A stretch of DNA of 38,875 bases from Flavobacteriaceae bacterium (GTDB lineage Bacteria; Bacteroidota; Bacteroidia; Flavobacteriales; Weeksellaceae). The first letter of the stretch is position 1. Every line of letters starts with the position of its first letter. This document shows, piece after piece, positions 25,356 through 35,838 of the stretch. Location: the NCBI GenBank assembly GCA_030529185.1, contig JAUMXI010000005.1, forward strand, positions 1 to 38,875. The letters are read 5' to 3'. A model generated the notes under the pieces. The model was not told the origin of the DNA, ran no database searches, and worked only from the letters and a program-made list of their open reading frames with translations. Position numbers and translations under genes: made by a program.

Positions 25356-25809
25356 AAACGAAAATAGCAATCAGCCTATCCATAGTTTTAAAAAATACGA
25401 AAACCTTGGGCTTACGGCAGAAGATTTTCCGCTAAAAAGCCACGGCGTTAGCAAAATCATCATTGAAGATTTAAAAATTTTCGCGAAACACGGCGTTCTT
25501 CCAGAGGAAAACATTATTGGAACTTACTACCTCATCAATGCAGAAATTGAAGCCAATCTATGGAAAGCCTCCGAGACCGATGATTTGTTGGATACGATTA
25601 ATTACGCTGAAATCAATGAGATTATTCATCAAGAAATGGCAAAACCTTCTAAATTATTAGAAAATGTAATTGGAAGAATTTTTGCTCAATGGGAGGAAAA
25701 GTTCCCTGAAATTATCTCAATGAAAATAAAACTCACCAAAACCAACCCACCGATGCGTGGCGAAATGAAAGGCGTGAGCGTAGAAATGCAAAAAAGAAAA
25801 GGAGAATAA
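25348..25809 (+). CDS. folB: Dihydroneopterin aldolase with N-terminal extension
   Basis: FolB cleaves 7,8-dihydroneopterin in folate synthesis. The 153-residue product carries the FolB domain from about residue 35: KIIIEDLKIFAKHGVLPEE with the catalytic Glu of LPEE, and the C-terminal Lys in KIKLTKTNPPM. About 34 extra residues precede the domain (polar, NSNQPIHSFKKYENLGL), more than in the usual ~120-residue enzyme; their role is unclear. The ATG at 25348 lies inside gmk (8-bp overlap); a TTG at 25342 is possible but less likely. The stop lies in a palindrome shared with convergent pyrD. Confidence 0.85.
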   Translation: MNKNENSNQPIHSFKKYENLGLTAEDFPLKSHGVSKIIIEDLKIFAKHGVLPEENIIGTYYLINAEIEANLWKASETDDLLDTINYAEINEIIHQEMAKPSKLLENVIGRIFAQWEEKFPEIISMKIKLTKTNPPMRGEMKGVSVEMQKRKGE

Positions 25810-25821
25810 TTATTCTCCTTT
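25798..25821. terminator. Bidirectional terminator palindrome holding two stop codons
   Basis: AAAGGAGAATAA and its exact complement form a 24-bp perfect palindrome, with central AATT as the probable loop. It contains the folB TAA (25807-25809) and two of the three bases of the pyrD stop (25820-25822). Confidence 0.75.
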
Positions 25822-26842
25822 ATTTATACTTCGCCAAAATTCTTTTATTAATTCTCTTGATAAGTTGCGGACCTTCGTAAATAAAGCCCGTATAAAGTTG
25901 AATTAAACTCGCTCCTGCTTCCAATTTTTCTATCGCATCCTCCTCTGAATGAATACCTCCAACGCCGATGATTGGGAAACTTCCTCCACTTTTTTCAGAT
26001 AAGAATCGTATCACTTCCGTAGAACGCTTCGTGAGAGGTTTCCCTGAAAGTCCGCCCGTTTCGTATTGCTTCGGTGATTTCAAATTGTCGCGAGAAATGG
26101 TAGTATTCGTTGCAATTACCCCTGCGATTTTCGTTTCCTTTACAATATCTATGATGTCTAAAAGTTGTTCGTCCGTTAAATCTGGTGCGATTTTAAGCAA
26201 AATAGGTTTTTGTTTTGGGCGTTTATTGTTCTCATTTTGCAAAGTGTGGAGTAGATTCATCAAAGGTTCTTTTTCCTGCAAAGCCCTTAAATTAGGCGTA
26301 TTTGGCGAACTTACATTTACCACGAAATAATCTACCACATCATACAAAGCATTGAAACAAATTAGGTAATCCTTTTCGGCTTCTTCGTTAGGCGTTATTT
26401 TGTTTTTACCGATATTTCCACCGATTAAGACACCTTTATTTTTCCTTAAATGCTTTACCGCCTCCTCTACTCCACCGTTATTAAATCCCATTCTATTGAT
26501 GATTGCAGAATCTTCTATCAACCTGAATAATCTTTTTTTAGGGTTTCCTGGCTGAGGTTTAGGCGTAAGCGTTCCGATTTCAATAAATCCAAAACCTAAA
26601 TTAGAAAGTTCTTCGTACATCGTGGCATCTTTGTCAAATCCCGCTGCCAATCCCACAGGATTTTTAAATTTCAAACCAAAAACCTCTCTCTCTAATCGTG
26701 GGTCTTTTACATCTAAAAAAAACTTTGAGATAGACGATGCAAAAGGAATTTTAAAAATAATTTTGAGATAATTGGCTGCAAAATGATGAATGTCTTCTGG
26801 GTCAAAGAAAAACAAAATAGGTTTTATCAGTAGCTTATACAT
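25820..26842 (-). CDS. pyrD: Dihydroorotate dehydrogenase (quinone), class 2
   Basis: PyrD oxidises dihydroorotate to orotate in pyrimidine synthesis, passing electrons to membrane quinone. The 340-residue product has the class 2 N-terminal membrane-associating helices ([20 protein letters not shown]), then [13 protein letters not shown], the catalytic region [17 protein letters not shown] with the class 2 base Ser, and the FMN-binding [20 protein letters not shown] and GGLSGKPL are also intact. It is a single-gene unit ending at the shared palindrome with folB. Confidence 0.95.
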   Translation of the reverse strand: MYKLLIKPILFFFDPEDIHHFAANYLKIIFKIPFASSISKFFLDVKDPRLEREVFGLKFKNPVGLAAGFDKDATMYEELSNLGFGFIEIGTLTPKPQPGNPKKRLFRLIEDSAIINRMGFNNGGVEEAVKHLRKNKGVLIGGNIGKNKITPNEEAEKDYLICFNALYDVVDYFVVNVSSPNTPNLRALQEKEPLMNLLHTLQNENNKRPKQKPILLKIAPDLTDEQLLDIIDIVKETKIAGVIATNTTISRDNLKSPKQYETGGLSGKPLTKRSTEVIRFLSEKSGGSFPIIGVGGIHSEEDAIEKLEAGASLIQLYTGFIYEGPQLIKRINKRILAKYK

Positions 26843-26919
26843 TGTAGATAGTTTTCTGCAAAATTAAGAAATAAACTTGGCTTTTTATTGTTTTCATTCA
26901 CTTTCCTACAAATTAGTTT

Positions 26920-26927
26920 TATCTTTG
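26920..26927 (+). promoter_or_regulatory. -7 box almost touching the GHMP-kinase ATG
   Basis: TATCTTTG ends 4 bp before the ATG at 26932. Transcription from such a box would start at about the ATG, implying a leaderless or nearly leaderless mRNA. No good TTG lies at 17-23 bp. Confidence 0.4.
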
Positions 26928-26931
26928 CTTT

Positions 26932-27843
26932 ATGAATCATTTTTTTTCGCACGGCAAATTATTACTCACCTCTGAATATTTGGTTTTAGATGGGGCTTTG
27001 GCATTGGCTGTTCCCACTCGTTTGGGGCAAGAATTTTTGGTTGAAGAAATTTCAAATACCGAAGGGAAAATATTTTGGGAGGCATTTCATCAAGGAAAAT
27101 CTTGGCTGAAAATTGAAATAAATTACAAAAATTGGAAAATCATCAATACCAATCTTCCCGATAATGCAAATTTCATCTTGAAAACCCTGCAAAATGTGCA
27201 GAAACTTTCTACCCAAAAACTACAAAATCAAGTTTCTTATTCCATTAAAACGAACTTGCAATTTCCTGCTAATTTCGGATTGGGAAGCAGTTCCACTTTG
27301 ATGAACAACCTCTCGCAATGGGCTGAAATTGATGCGTTTCAACTGAATGAAATGAGTTTGGGCGGAAGTGGCTACGATATTGCTGTTGCCCAAAATTCTT
27401 CTCCGATTTTGTATCAACTGACAACTAAAAATCGCCGAGTAGAAAAAGTAGAATTTAATCCTTCTTTTAAAAACGAACTTATTTTCATTCATCTCAACCA
27501 AAAGCAGGATAGCCGCGAGGGAATACAACTTTATCGCTCCAAAGAAAAACCCATTTCTCTTATCAGTGAATTTTCGGAATTGACAGAGAAAATCCTAATT
27601 TGCAAAGACATCGACGAGTTTTCTAAAATAATGCAACACCACGAAACTCAACTTTCAAAATTTTTAGGATTAAAAAGCGTGAAAGAAAAGCTCTTCCCAG
27701 ATTGTTCCGTTTTCATCAAAAGTTTGGGAGCGTGGGGTGGAGATTTTATTTTAACCCAAAAATTTGATGGCTATCAAGATTATTTTAATCAAAAAGGATT
27801 CAACAAAATTTTCACTTGGGAGGAAATGATTTTTAATGCTTGA
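26932..27843 (+). CDS. GYDIA-family GHMP kinase
   Basis: The 303-residue protein has the three GHMP-kinase parts: [23 protein letters not shown] at the N-terminus, the ATP-binding GLGSSS loop (116-121), and the family-naming GSGYDIA (145-151). A C-terminal glycine-rich motif is seen in [16 protein letters not shown] proteins are a Flavobacteriia group of small-molecule kinases related to mevalonate and phosphomevalonate kinases; I believe a role in the mevalonate pathway is likely but it is not shown here. The gene stands alone between pyrD and pckA. Confidence 0.88.
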   Translation: MNHFFSHGKLLLTSEYLVLDGALALAVPTRLGQEFLVEEISNTEGKIFWEAFHQGKSWLKIEINYKNWKIINTNLPDNANFILKTLQNVQKLSTQKLQNQVSYSIKTNLQFPANFGLGSSSTLMNNLSQWAEIDAFQLNEMSLGGSGYDIAVAQNSSPILYQLTTKNRRVEKVEFNPSFKNELIFIHLNQKQDSREGIQLYRSKEKPISLISEFSELTEKILICKDIDEFSKIMQHHETQLSKFLGLKSVKEKLFPDCSVFIKSLGAWGGDFILTQKFDGYQDYFNQKGFNKIFTWEEMIFNA

Positions 27844-27871
27844 TTTTTTATTTTAATATTAAAATAATCAA

Positions 27872-27879
27872 TAAATTTG
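27872..27879 (+). promoter_or_regulatory. Candidate -7 box for pckA
   Basis: TAAATTTG lies 17 bp before the pckA ATG, a normal position for Bacteroidota. No TTG is at the usual -33 distance. Confidence 0.4.
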
Positions 27880-27896
27880 CATTCAATTTTAAAAAT

Positions 27897-29492
27897 ATGA
27901 CAAATCTTAAACAATATTTAGAAAATCTTGGAATCAAGAATATAAAGGAAATCTTACACAATCCTACTTACGAAGAACTTTTCCAAGACGAAATGAGCGA
28001 TAAAAACGAAGGTTTTGAGAAAGGAATTATCACAGAATCTGGGGCAGTGGCTGTAAAAACGGGAATCTTTACAGGTCGTTCGCCTAAAGATAGATTTATC
28101 GTGAAAGATGCAACAACTGAAAACACCATTTGGTGGGACGGAACGATTAATTTACCTACTACAAATGAAGTCTTTCAGAGTTGTAAAAAGTTGGTGACAG
28201 ACGAGCTTTCAGGCAAAAAACTTTATGTAGTGGATACCTTCTGCGGAACCAACCCAGACACTCGTCTAAAAGTAAGATTTGTAATGGAGGTGGCTTGGCA
28301 GGCTCATTTCGTAACGAATATGTTCATTCGCCCGTCTCATTACGAGTTAGAGCATTACGGAGAACCTGATTTCTTGGTGATGAACGGCTCAAAAGTGACC
28401 AATCCGAACTGGAAAGAGCAAGGTTTGAATTCTGAAAACTTCGTGATGTTCAACCTTACCGAAAAAACGCAAATCATTGGAGGAACTTGGTATGGCGGCG
28501 AAATGAAGAAAGGCATGTTCTCTATAATGAATTATTACCTTCCGCTAAAAGGAATGGCTTCTATGCACTGCTCTGCCAATGTGGGCGAAGATGGCGATGT
28601 AGCCGTATTCTTCGGACTTTCTGGAACAGGAAAAACCACTCTTTCCGCTGACCCAAAACGCTACCTCATCGGTGATGATGAACACGGCTGGGACGATAAC
28701 GGAGTATTCAACTACGAGGGAGGTTGCTATGCCAAGGTAATTGACCTCTCCGCTGAAAAAGAACCGGACATTTGGAGAGCCATCAAACGAGATGCCCTTC
28801 TTGAAAATGTAGTAATTGATGAAAACGGAAAAGTAGATTTCAGCAATGGTTCTATCACCGAAAACACGCGTGTATCTTATCCGATTTATCACATTAATAA
28901 AATTGTTTTACCTTCAAAAGCAGGACACGCTAAAAAGATAATTTACCTATCTGCCGACGCCTTCGGAGTGTTGCCACCTGTTTCTATTCTAACTGATGAA
29001 CAGGCTCAGTATCACTTCCTTTGCGGATATACTTCCAAAATGGCAGGAACAGAAAGAGGCATCACAGGACCTACCCCCTCATTCTCCCCAGCGTTTGGAG
29101 AGGCTTTCCTTTCGCTTCACCCAACAATGTATTCTAAAACTTTGATTGGTAAAATGAAAGAGCACGGAGCCAAAGCCTATTTGGTAAATACAGGTTGGAA
29201 CGGAACAGGCAAAAGAATTTCTCTAAAAGATACCAGAGCCATTATTGATGCAATCCTTGATGGTTCTATTGATAAGGCTAAAACAGAGGTAATTCCAGTG
29301 ATGAATTTGAAATATCCGACATCACTTCCAAATGTTTCCGAAGGTATCCTTGACCCTCGTGCAACTTATGCCAACGCTTCTGAATGGGAGGCAAAAGCAA
29401 GAGATTTGGGTAGCCGATATGTGAAATATTTTGAAAAATATACCGACACCGAAGAAGGAAAAGCCCTTGTAGCTGCTGGACCTCAGCTATAA
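27897..29492 (+). CDS. pckA: Phosphoenolpyruvate carboxykinase (ATP)
   Basis: PckA interconverts oxaloacetate and phosphoenolpyruvate with ATP, the entry to gluconeogenesis. The 531-residue product has TGRSPKDRF (59-67), the kinase P-loop GLSGTGKTT (240-248), the metal/ATP region [19 protein letters not shown], and [12 protein letters not shown]-like [14 protein letters not shown] near the C-terminus. The ATG at 27897 gives the usual start [12 protein letters not shown]; an earlier in-frame TTG at 27840 would overlap the GHMP-kinase gene and the promoter. A strong hairpin follows 33 bp after the stop. Confidence 0.96.
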   Translation: MTNLKQYLENLGIKNIKEILHNPTYEELFQDEMSDKNEGFEKGIITESGAVAVKTGIFTGRSPKDRFIVKDATTENTIWWDGTINLPTTNEVFQSCKKLVTDELSGKKLYVVDTFCGTNPDTRLKVRFVMEVAWQAHFVTNMFIRPSHYELEHYGEPDFLVMNGSKVTNPNWKEQGLNSENFVMFNLTEKTQIIGGTWYGGEMKKGMFSIMNYYLPLKGMASMHCSANVGEDGDVAVFFGLSGTGKTTLSADPKRYLIGDDEHGWDDNGVFNYEGGCYAKVIDLSAEKEPDIWRAIKRDALLENVVIDENGKVDFSNGSITENTRVSYPIYHINKIVLPSKAGHAKKIIYLSADAFGVLPPVSILTDEQAQYHFLCGYTSKMAGTERGITGPTPSFSPAFGEAFLSLHPTMYSKTLIGKMKEHGAKAYLVNTGWNGTGKRISLKDTRAIIDAILDGSIDKAKTEVIPVMNLKYPTSLPNVSEGILDPRATYANASEWEAKARDLGSRYVKYFEKYTDTEEGKALVAAGPQL

Positions 29493-29525
29493 AACAATCT
29501 CTTTTTCGGATAAAAAATCAAAATG

Positions 29526-29571
29526 ATGGGCTTCCATAGAGCAAATGACCTCTTCGGAAGCCCATTGTTTT
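29526..29571 (+). terminator. pckA terminator
   Basis: ATGGGCTTCC (29526-29535) pairs perfectly with GGAAGCCCAT (29556-29565) across 20 bases and is followed by TGTTTTA. Confidence 0.7.
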
Positions 29572-29588
29572 ACTAAATTATACCATCA

Positions 29589-29784
29589 ATGGCATAAAAT
29601 ATGACAAAGTTCCTCTAATTTACCCCAACAATGGCATAATTTACCCCACCATTTCATTAAAACACCCCAACGATGGCATAAAATATGACAAAGTTTCTCT
29701 AATTTGCCCCAACAATGGCATAATTTACCCCACCATTTCATTAAAACACCCCAACGATGGCATAAAATATGACAAAGTTTCTCT
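29589..29784. repeat. 84-bp minisatellite (2 x 42-bp half units) between pckA and yebC
   Basis: ATGGCATAAAATATGACAAA recurs at 29589, 29673 and 29757, an 84-bp period with about 2.3 near-identical copies (only C/T and A/G single changes seen). Each 84-bp unit is made of two 42-bp halves: ATGGCATAA also begins at 29631 and 29715, and each half ends with CCCCAACA or CCCCAACG, while the middles differ. The 388-bp gap 29493-29880 holds only this array and the two terminators. Both periods are multiples of three, but no likely gene was found. Function unknown. Confidence 0.85.
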
Positions 29785-29843
29785 TCCGAAAACCATGACT
29801 TGATATGAATATTGATGTTTTTTTTAAATTGAATAAAAAAATA

Positions 29844-29871
29844 AAAAGACCTTTATTAAAAAAGGTCTTTT
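29844..29871. terminator. Terminator after yebC
   Basis: AAAAGACCTTT (29844-29854) and AAAGGTCTTTT (29861-29871) form a perfect 11-bp stem with a 6-base loop, 9 bp beyond the minus-strand yebC stop. A-runs on the plus side serve as T-runs on the minus strand. Confidence 0.8.
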
Positions 29872-29880
29872 CTTATAATT

Positions 29881-30621
29881 TTATATTTTACCCATCAACT
29901 CTTCGGTGATTTCCATGTTATGATAAACATTCTGCACATCATCATCTTCCTCAAATCTTTCTAGCATCTTCATATTCGCCTTGAATTGATCTTCATTCAC
30001 TTCTTTCGTGTTATTAGGAATTCTTTGTAATTCGGCACTCTTCACCTCAATTCCTAATTCATCTAATTTATGAGAAAGCGAGCCAAAATCTTCAAAAGCT
30101 GTGGTAATCATCACCTCTTCCTCATCGCCATCTATTTCCTCTGCACCACCATCTATCATTTCCATTTCAAAATCGTCCCACTCCATACTGATATTTGCCT
30201 TATCAATGGTAAAAATCCCTTTTCTATCAAACAAGAATGACAATTCACCATTCTTCCCAAGATTCCCCTCAAACTTGTTGAAAATCGCTCTTACATTTGC
30301 TACAGTTCTTGTAGTGTTATTCGTTGTACATTCTACGAAAAACGCCACACCACCCTGTCCATAGCCTTCGTAAGTAACTTCCTCGTAATTTTCGGCATCT
30401 GCACCGCTTGCTTTTTTGATAGCTCTATCCACATTATCTTTTGGCATATTAGCTCCCTTAGCGTTTTGGATACATCTTCGTAGAGCTGGGTTAGAGTCAG
30501 GATCTGGACCTCCAGCTTTTACTGCCAAAGCGATATCTTTTCCTATTTTGGAAAAGGTTTTTGCCATTTTATCCCACCTTGCCATTTTAGAGGCTTTTCT
30601 ATATTCAAATGCGCGTCCCAT
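29881..30621 (-). CDS. YebC/PmpR-family protein
   Basis: The 246-residue product begins MGRAFEYRKASKMARWDKMAK, the conserved YebC N-terminus, followed by ALRRCIQNAKGANMPKDNVDRAI and YEGYGQGGVAFFVEC. The central acidic segment (EEIDGDEEEVMITTAFEDF) and C-terminal VQNVYHNMEI are typical. YebC proteins were named as transcription regulators, and recent work links members to relief of ribosome stalling; which applies here is not visible. It is separated from upstream ompA by a terminator and has its own -7 box at 30649. Confidence 0.93.
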   Translation of the reverse strand: MGRAFEYRKASKMARWDKMAKTFSKIGKDIALAVKAGGPDPDSNPALRRCIQNAKGANMPKDNVDRAIKKASGADAENYEEVTYEGYGQGGVAFFVECTTNNTTRTVANVRAIFNKFEGNLGKNGELSFLFDRKGIFTIDKANISMEWDDFEMEMIDGGAEEIDGDEEEVMITTAFEDFGSLSHKLDELGIEVKSAELQRIPNNTKEVNEDQFKANMKMLERFEEDDDVQNVYHNMEITEELMGKI

Positions 30622-30648
30622 TTATGTATTAATTTTAAAATTACCTTG

Positions 30649-30656
30649 CAAAAATA
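30649..30656 (-). promoter_or_regulatory. Candidate -7 box for yebC
   Basis: Read on the minus strand this is TATTTTTG, 28 bp before the yebC ATG and just downstream of the ompA terminator. The -33 element is not clear. Confidence 0.4.
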
Positions 30657-30673
30657 ATGAATTTCAATCAATA

Positions 30674-30704
30674 AAAAAACGCCTCAATAAATAAGGCGTT
30701 TTTT
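30674..30704 (-). terminator. ompA terminator
   Basis: AAAAAACGCCT (30674-30684) pairs with AGGCGTTTTTT (30694-30704) across nine bases, 17 bp beyond the ompA stop. The A-run gives the U-tract on the minus-strand transcript. Confidence 0.85.
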
Positions 30705-30720
30705 TATTTAGAAAATTTAA

Positions 30721-32151
30721 TTATCTTCTTCTTTTTTTAGAAGCTTTCTTTCTTACTACTTTTTTCTTCACTACTGGAAGATCAGATTTTTGAAGAGCTT
30801 CCCAAGCAGAACCATCAATAGCTTCCACTACTACTTTTCTATCTTGCTCTCTCTCTGCATTAGAAGCGTTTGCAGGAACTTTCGCATCTCTTGATCCTAC
30901 TCCTGTAGATTTCAATTGATTTTCAGCAACTCCTCTAGCTTCAAGAGCTTTAACAACTGCTGCTGCTCTTTCTCTTGAAAGTTTCAAGTTAAACGCCGCA
31001 CTACCTCTCTTATCTGTATGTCCAGTCACTAAGAATGTTCCTCCATTAGAAGATTTGATTACTTCTGCTGCTTGATCCAATTTTGCATTAGAAGCAGGAT
31101 TGATTGTAGCTTTAGCAAAATCAAAAGTAATACCTCTTAAAGCACCCGTTGCTTCTATTGCAATCACTTCTTTTGGTTTAGGACAACCGTGGTATTCTTT
31201 AAGACCAAACTCGTGAGGACATTTATCATCTTTATCCAAGACTCCATCGCCATCTGTATCTGGCCAAGGGCATCCGTTGTTTTCTACTGGACCTGCATGG
31301 TTAGGACAAGCATCGTCTTTATCCAAGATTCCATCACCATCTGTATCTGGCCAAGGGCATCCGTTGTTTTCTACTGGACCTGCCACTTCTGGACAAGCAT
31401 CATCTTTATCCAAAACTCCATCGCCATCTGTATCTGGCCAAGGGCATCCGTTGTTTTCTACTGGACCAGGGATTTCAGGGCAAAGATCATCTCTATCTAA
31501 TACACCATCTTTATCTTTATCTACATTTCCGAATCTGAAATTCAAAGTAGCAGAAGTTTGCCAAAAATCAGAAACCGTAGTTTTTTCAATAGGTGTTCCT
31601 ACATAATCTTGCTGAACTCCAATACCAAAGTTTTTAGTAAGCCAAATATTAATACCAAGACCTCCATTTACAGCAAAGTGATCAGCTCCGATGTTTTTAC
31701 CATCTTTATCAACAGCCAACACCACATCTCTGTAATCGTGTCTTAAATAATTACCTCCAACTCTTAAATAAGGATCAAACCAAGACTCCTCTCCCCAAAA
31801 TCCGTTGAATTTGAATTGAAGTCCAAGCCCTGTCATCAAAAAGAATTCTTTATCCATACCTACTCTTGGGTTTCCAAGATTTCCAACAGATGTTTGCCAA
31901 TCAAGAACAAAGAATCTGTTTAAATTTCTTGCTACCGTCAATTTTGATAACGGAGGGGTAATTTTATAGTTATTAAGAGTAAATGCTGGTCCATAATTCT
32001 CCAAAGATGTTTTCAGGTCTCCTTTAATTGCTGAATGATTTACTCCGTGAGCTCCTACTCCTATCAACCAAGGATTATTAGTTGTTTGAGCAGACACAGC
32101 CGTAGTTGCAGTAAGTGCTAATGCTGTGATTCCTAATTTTAGATTTTTCAT
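30721..32151 (-). CDS. OmpA-family outer-membrane protein with thrombospondin type-3 repeats
   Basis: The 476-residue protein has a signal peptide (cleaved near SAQT, about residue 21), an N-terminal beta-barrel-like region (about 25-205), four Ca-binding type-3 repeats (about 210-325; DTDGDGVLDKDDACP units), and a C-terminal OmpA peptidoglycan-binding domain (TGHTDKRGSAAFNLKLSRER, about 375-395). The tail is Lys/Arg-rich. It likely links the outer membrane to peptidoglycan and is probably abundant; the promoter is the best in the window. Three repeats are near-identical 87-bp DNA repeats (31199-31500), which could change copy number. Confidence 0.93.
   Translation of the reverse strand: MKNLKLGITALALTATTAVSAQTTNNPWLIGVGAHGVNHSAIKGDLKTSLENYGPAFTLNNYKITPPLSKLTVARNLNRFFVLDWQTSVGNLGNPRVGMDKEFFLMTGLGLQFKFNGFWGEESWFDPYLRVGGNYLRHDYRDVVLAVDKDGKNIGADHFAVNGGLGINIWLTKNFGIGVQQDYVGTPIEKTTVSDFWQTSATLNFRFGNVDKDKDGVLDRDDLCPEIPGPVENNGCPWPDTDGDGVLDKDDACPEVAGPVENNGCPWPDTDGDGILDKDDACPNHAGPVENNGCPWPDTDGDGVLDKDDKCPHEFGLKEYHGCPKPKEVIAIEATGALRGITFDFAKATINPASNAKLDQAAEVIKSSNGGTFLVTGHTDKRGSAAFNLKLSRERAAAVVKALEARGVAENQLKSTGVGSRDAKVPANASNAEREQDRKVVVEAIDGSAWEALQKSDLPVVKKKVVRKKASKKRRR
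31199..31500. repeat. 87-bp tandem repeats coding OmpA type-3 repeats
   Basis: TGGCCAAGGGCATCCGTTGT recurs at 31261, 31348 and 31435, exactly 87 bp apart (29 codons). Each unit codes one calcium-binding DTDGDGxLDKDDACP-type repeat, and the flanking copies are more diverged. Confidence 0.85.
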
Positions 32152-32181
32152 AGAATGAATTATAATTTAAAAATTTAAATA

Positions 32182-32213
32182 CAAATATAATAAAATTTTC
32201 TTTAATTAACAAA
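32182..32213 (-). promoter_or_regulatory. Promoter of the ompA gene
   Basis: On the minus strand TTTG (32210-32213) is followed after 20 bp by TATATTTG (32182-32189), matching the Bacteroidota consensus, 30 bp before the ATG. Confidence 0.6.
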
Positions 32214-32220
32214 ATTTTTA

Positions 32221-32682
32221 TTAAAATTTCTTCATCAACCGATCGAGATTCCTCTTATTCTCCCTGTCTTTTATGCTTTCTCTTTTATCAAACAACTTCT
32301 TCCCACGAGCCAAAGCTATAAGTAATTTTGCCTTACCTTTACTATTAATGTATAATTTTAAAGGGACTATGGTATTTCCCGCATCTTTTACCTTTTTATT
32401 GAGTTTAGCCAACTCTTGCTTATGTAATAATAATTTGCGTTCCCTTTTTGTTTTATGATTATAAAAAGTTCCAAATTTATATTCATCAATATTCATATTA
32501 ATTACGAATAATTCTCCATTGATAAACTCACAAAAACTCTCTGCAATAGAGGCTTTGGAAGAGCGAATAGATTTGATTTCCGTTCCCGTCAGAACCATTC
32601 CAGCCTCATACTCCTCTAAGATTTCATACTCAAATCTAGCTCTTTTATTGAGAATGCTGATGTTTTTTTTATGCTGTGTCAT
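32221..32682 (-). CDS. smpB: SsrA-binding protein SmpB
   Basis: SmpB binds tmRNA and brings it to stalled ribosomes in trans-translation. The 153-residue product has the OB-fold motifs ILNKRARFEYEILEEYEAGM, GTEIKSIRSSKASI and EFINGELFVINMNIDEY, and the basic C-terminal tail with DKRESIKDRENKRNLDRLMK that reads the empty mRNA channel. The tmRNA gene itself is not in this window. It is upstream of ompA on the same strand but ompA has its own strong promoter. Confidence 0.95.
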   Translation of the reverse strand: MTQHKKNISILNKRARFEYEILEEYEAGMVLTGTEIKSIRSSKASIAESFCEFINGELFVINMNIDEYKFGTFYNHKTKRERKLLLHKQELAKLNKKVKDAGNTIVPLKLYINSKGKAKLLIALARGKKLFDKRESIKDRENKRNLDRLMKKF

Positions 32683-32740
32683 TTTGCTATCCTTTTTAAC
32701 TTACTTTTTTTCTTAAAAAATTGATATAAAATAATTTTAA

Positions 32741-34414
<1,674 letters not shown>

Positions 34415-34439
34415 TTTTAACATTAAAAAAATTATAATA

Positions 34440-34871
34440 ATGAAAATCAAACATTTATTTTTAGGATTGGGATTGGTTGCTCTCACTTCTTGTGGAAGTA
34501 ATTTAACTCCCGAAATGAAAGCTTTAAGAGCGAGAAAAGAACTATTAAAACTAAATACTGAGCTTACTCAATTGCAAATGAGAAGAGAAAATCAGTTAAA
34601 AGAAGTCAATAAGCTACAAGCAGAAACCAATGAAATTAATGCTAAGGCAGATAGCAGAACCAATCATTTTTCCGCTTCTGATAATAACGCATCTGACGCG
34701 GCAAAAAACGCTCGAGAAACTTCACGCCTACTGAGAAGAACTCGTAGGGCTAATTTAAGATTAGCCAAAGAACAAGACAGATTGCGAAAGATAGAAAACG
34801 ACATTCAGAAAGTCCAATCTAAATTAGACAAACTTAACAAAGAGATAGAGTTTGTAGAAAAAGAACAATAA
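34440..34871 (+). CDS. Small coiled-coil lipoprotein
   Basis: The 143-residue product has a lipoprotein signal with lipobox LTSC (acylated Cys18). The mature part is almost wholly charged helix: residues 25-65 and 90-143 are coiled-coil-like (ELTQLQMRRENQLKEVNKLQ; KIENDIQKVQSKLDKLNKEI), with a Ser/Asn/Ala-rich break between. It follows the ABC-F gene by 25 bp and ends at a terminator. No enzymatic motif is present; a structural or envelope-spacing role is possible. I do not recognise a named family. Confidence 0.8.
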   Translation: MKIKHLFLGLGLVALTSCGSNLTPEMKALRARKELLKLNTELTQLQMRRENQLKEVNKLQAETNEINAKADSRTNHFSASDNNASDAAKNARETSRLLRRTRRANLRLAKEQDRLRKIENDIQKVQSKLDKLNKEIEFVEKEQ

Positions 34872-34897
34872 AAAATCCCCTGTTTTTAGGGGATTTT
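34872..34897. terminator. Bidirectional terminator between the lipoprotein and dtd genes
   Basis: AAAATCCCCT (34872-34881) pairs with AGGGGATTTT (34888-34897) across GTTTTT. The right arm overlaps the dtd stop codon. Confidence 0.82.
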
Positions 34898-35345
34898 ATA
34901 TTTTAGTTTGGCTATCCATCACGATTGTGACGGGACCATCGTTCAGGAGTTGCACTTTCATATCTGCTCCGAAAACACCGCTTTCTATTTTTAAATTACT
35001 CTGCCTCAATAATTCTTTAAAATATTCAAATAGAGGAATGGCTTGTTCTGGTCTTGCTGCACGAATAAAAGAAGGGCGATTCCCTTTTTTATAATCAGCG
35101 ATAAGAGTAAATTGGCTTACGCAAAGGATTTCCCCCTGAATGTCTTTCACAGATAGATTCATTTTGCCTTTATCATCACTAAAAATTCTTAAATCCACAA
35201 CCTTTTTAGCCAACCAATTGACATCTTCTTGCGCATCATTTTCCTCAATCCCAACGAGAAGCAATAAGCCTTGGTTGATTTTTCCTACAATATTATTTTC
35301 CACTTCTACAGAAGCGTTTAAAACTCTTTGAATAACTATTTTCAT
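34896..35345 (-). CDS. dtd: D-aminoacyl-tRNA deacylase
   Basis: DTD removes D-amino acids (and glycine from tRNA-Ala) from mischarged tRNAs. The 149-residue product has the two active-site motifs, SQFTL (77-81) and NDGPVTI (135-141, the Gly-cisPro element), plus the start [15 protein letters not shown]. It is the second gene of a two-gene minus-strand unit 17 bp after the Rieske-like lipoprotein gene. The length is normal. Confidence 0.95.
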   Translation of the reverse strand: MKIVIQRVLNASVEVENNIVGKINQGLLLLVGIEENDAQEDVNWLAKKVVDLRIFSDDKGKMNLSVKDIQGEILCVSQFTLIADYKKGNRPSFIRAARPEQAIPLFEYFKELLRQSNLKIESGVFGADMKVQLLNDGPVTIVMDSQTKI

Positions 35346-35362
35346 CAGATTTTATTAAAAAA

Positions 35363-35821
35363 TTAATAATAAATAGAGATAATTCCTGTCGCTGGATTAT
35401 AGCTATACGGATAAGTTTTCGGAGGCAAGGAGCTAGTTTTTACAGGCGAACCATCTGTTAAAATCCACTCTGCACCATCTTTCGGACAAACGATTTTTAT
35501 TCCTCCTTTAACCTCCAAAGTCGTGTCTGAACTTGGGCAAAGATGGGGAGCGTTTCTATCATAAACCTTAAATTTATAATTTGGATAAACTCCTGTTCTC
35601 ACCAAAATAAGCCCTCTCGTTCCGCTTTCTTGTTCATTGATATATACCCAGCCATTATTTTTAGTTAGTTTGTCGGCATAATACGGCAGATTAAGATTCA
35701 ACGATACATTTATTCTTTGCTCTGGGAAGCAACTCACCGTTTCTGCTCTTCTATCACAAAAAATTAAATTACCTAAAATCAAGAAAATACAAAATCGTTT
35801 AATTATCTTTTTTATTTTCAT
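35363..35821 (-). CDS. Rieske-fold-like lipoprotein lacking cluster ligands
   Basis: The 152-residue product begins MKIKKIIKRFCIFLILGNLI, a signal-like segment with Cys22 as a possible but atypical lipobox (IFC). An ATG at 35875 gives 18 more residues without a signal pattern and is rejected. The C-terminal half resembles Rieske ferredoxin folds common in Flavobacteriia (VYDRNAPHLCP, then IKIVCPKDGAEWILTDGSP), but the CxH...CxxH ligands are not present: the second box reads CPKD rather than CxxH. It probably cannot bind a 2Fe-2S cluster. It precedes dtd. The fold call is by pattern only. Confidence 0.6.
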   Translation of the reverse strand: MKIKKIIKRFCIFLILGNLIFCDRRAETVSCFPEQRINVSLNLNLPYYADKLTKNNGWVYINEQESGTRGLILVRTGVYPNYKFKVYDRNAPHLCPSSDTTLEVKGGIKIVCPKDGAEWILTDGSPVKTSSLPPKTYPYSYNPATGIISIYY

Positions 35822-35838
35822 ATTAATGAAATTTTTAT

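Noticed and set aside
29493-29880. Hidden gene or mobile element in the pckA-yebC gap
   Set aside because: No terminal inverted repeats, transposase or plausible reading frame were found; the tandem repeat and two terminators explain the content.
31189-31606. Plus-strand open frames opposite ompA
   Set aside because: They are antisense images of the 87-bp repeats, with repeated Trp/Ile-rich peptides and no independent support.
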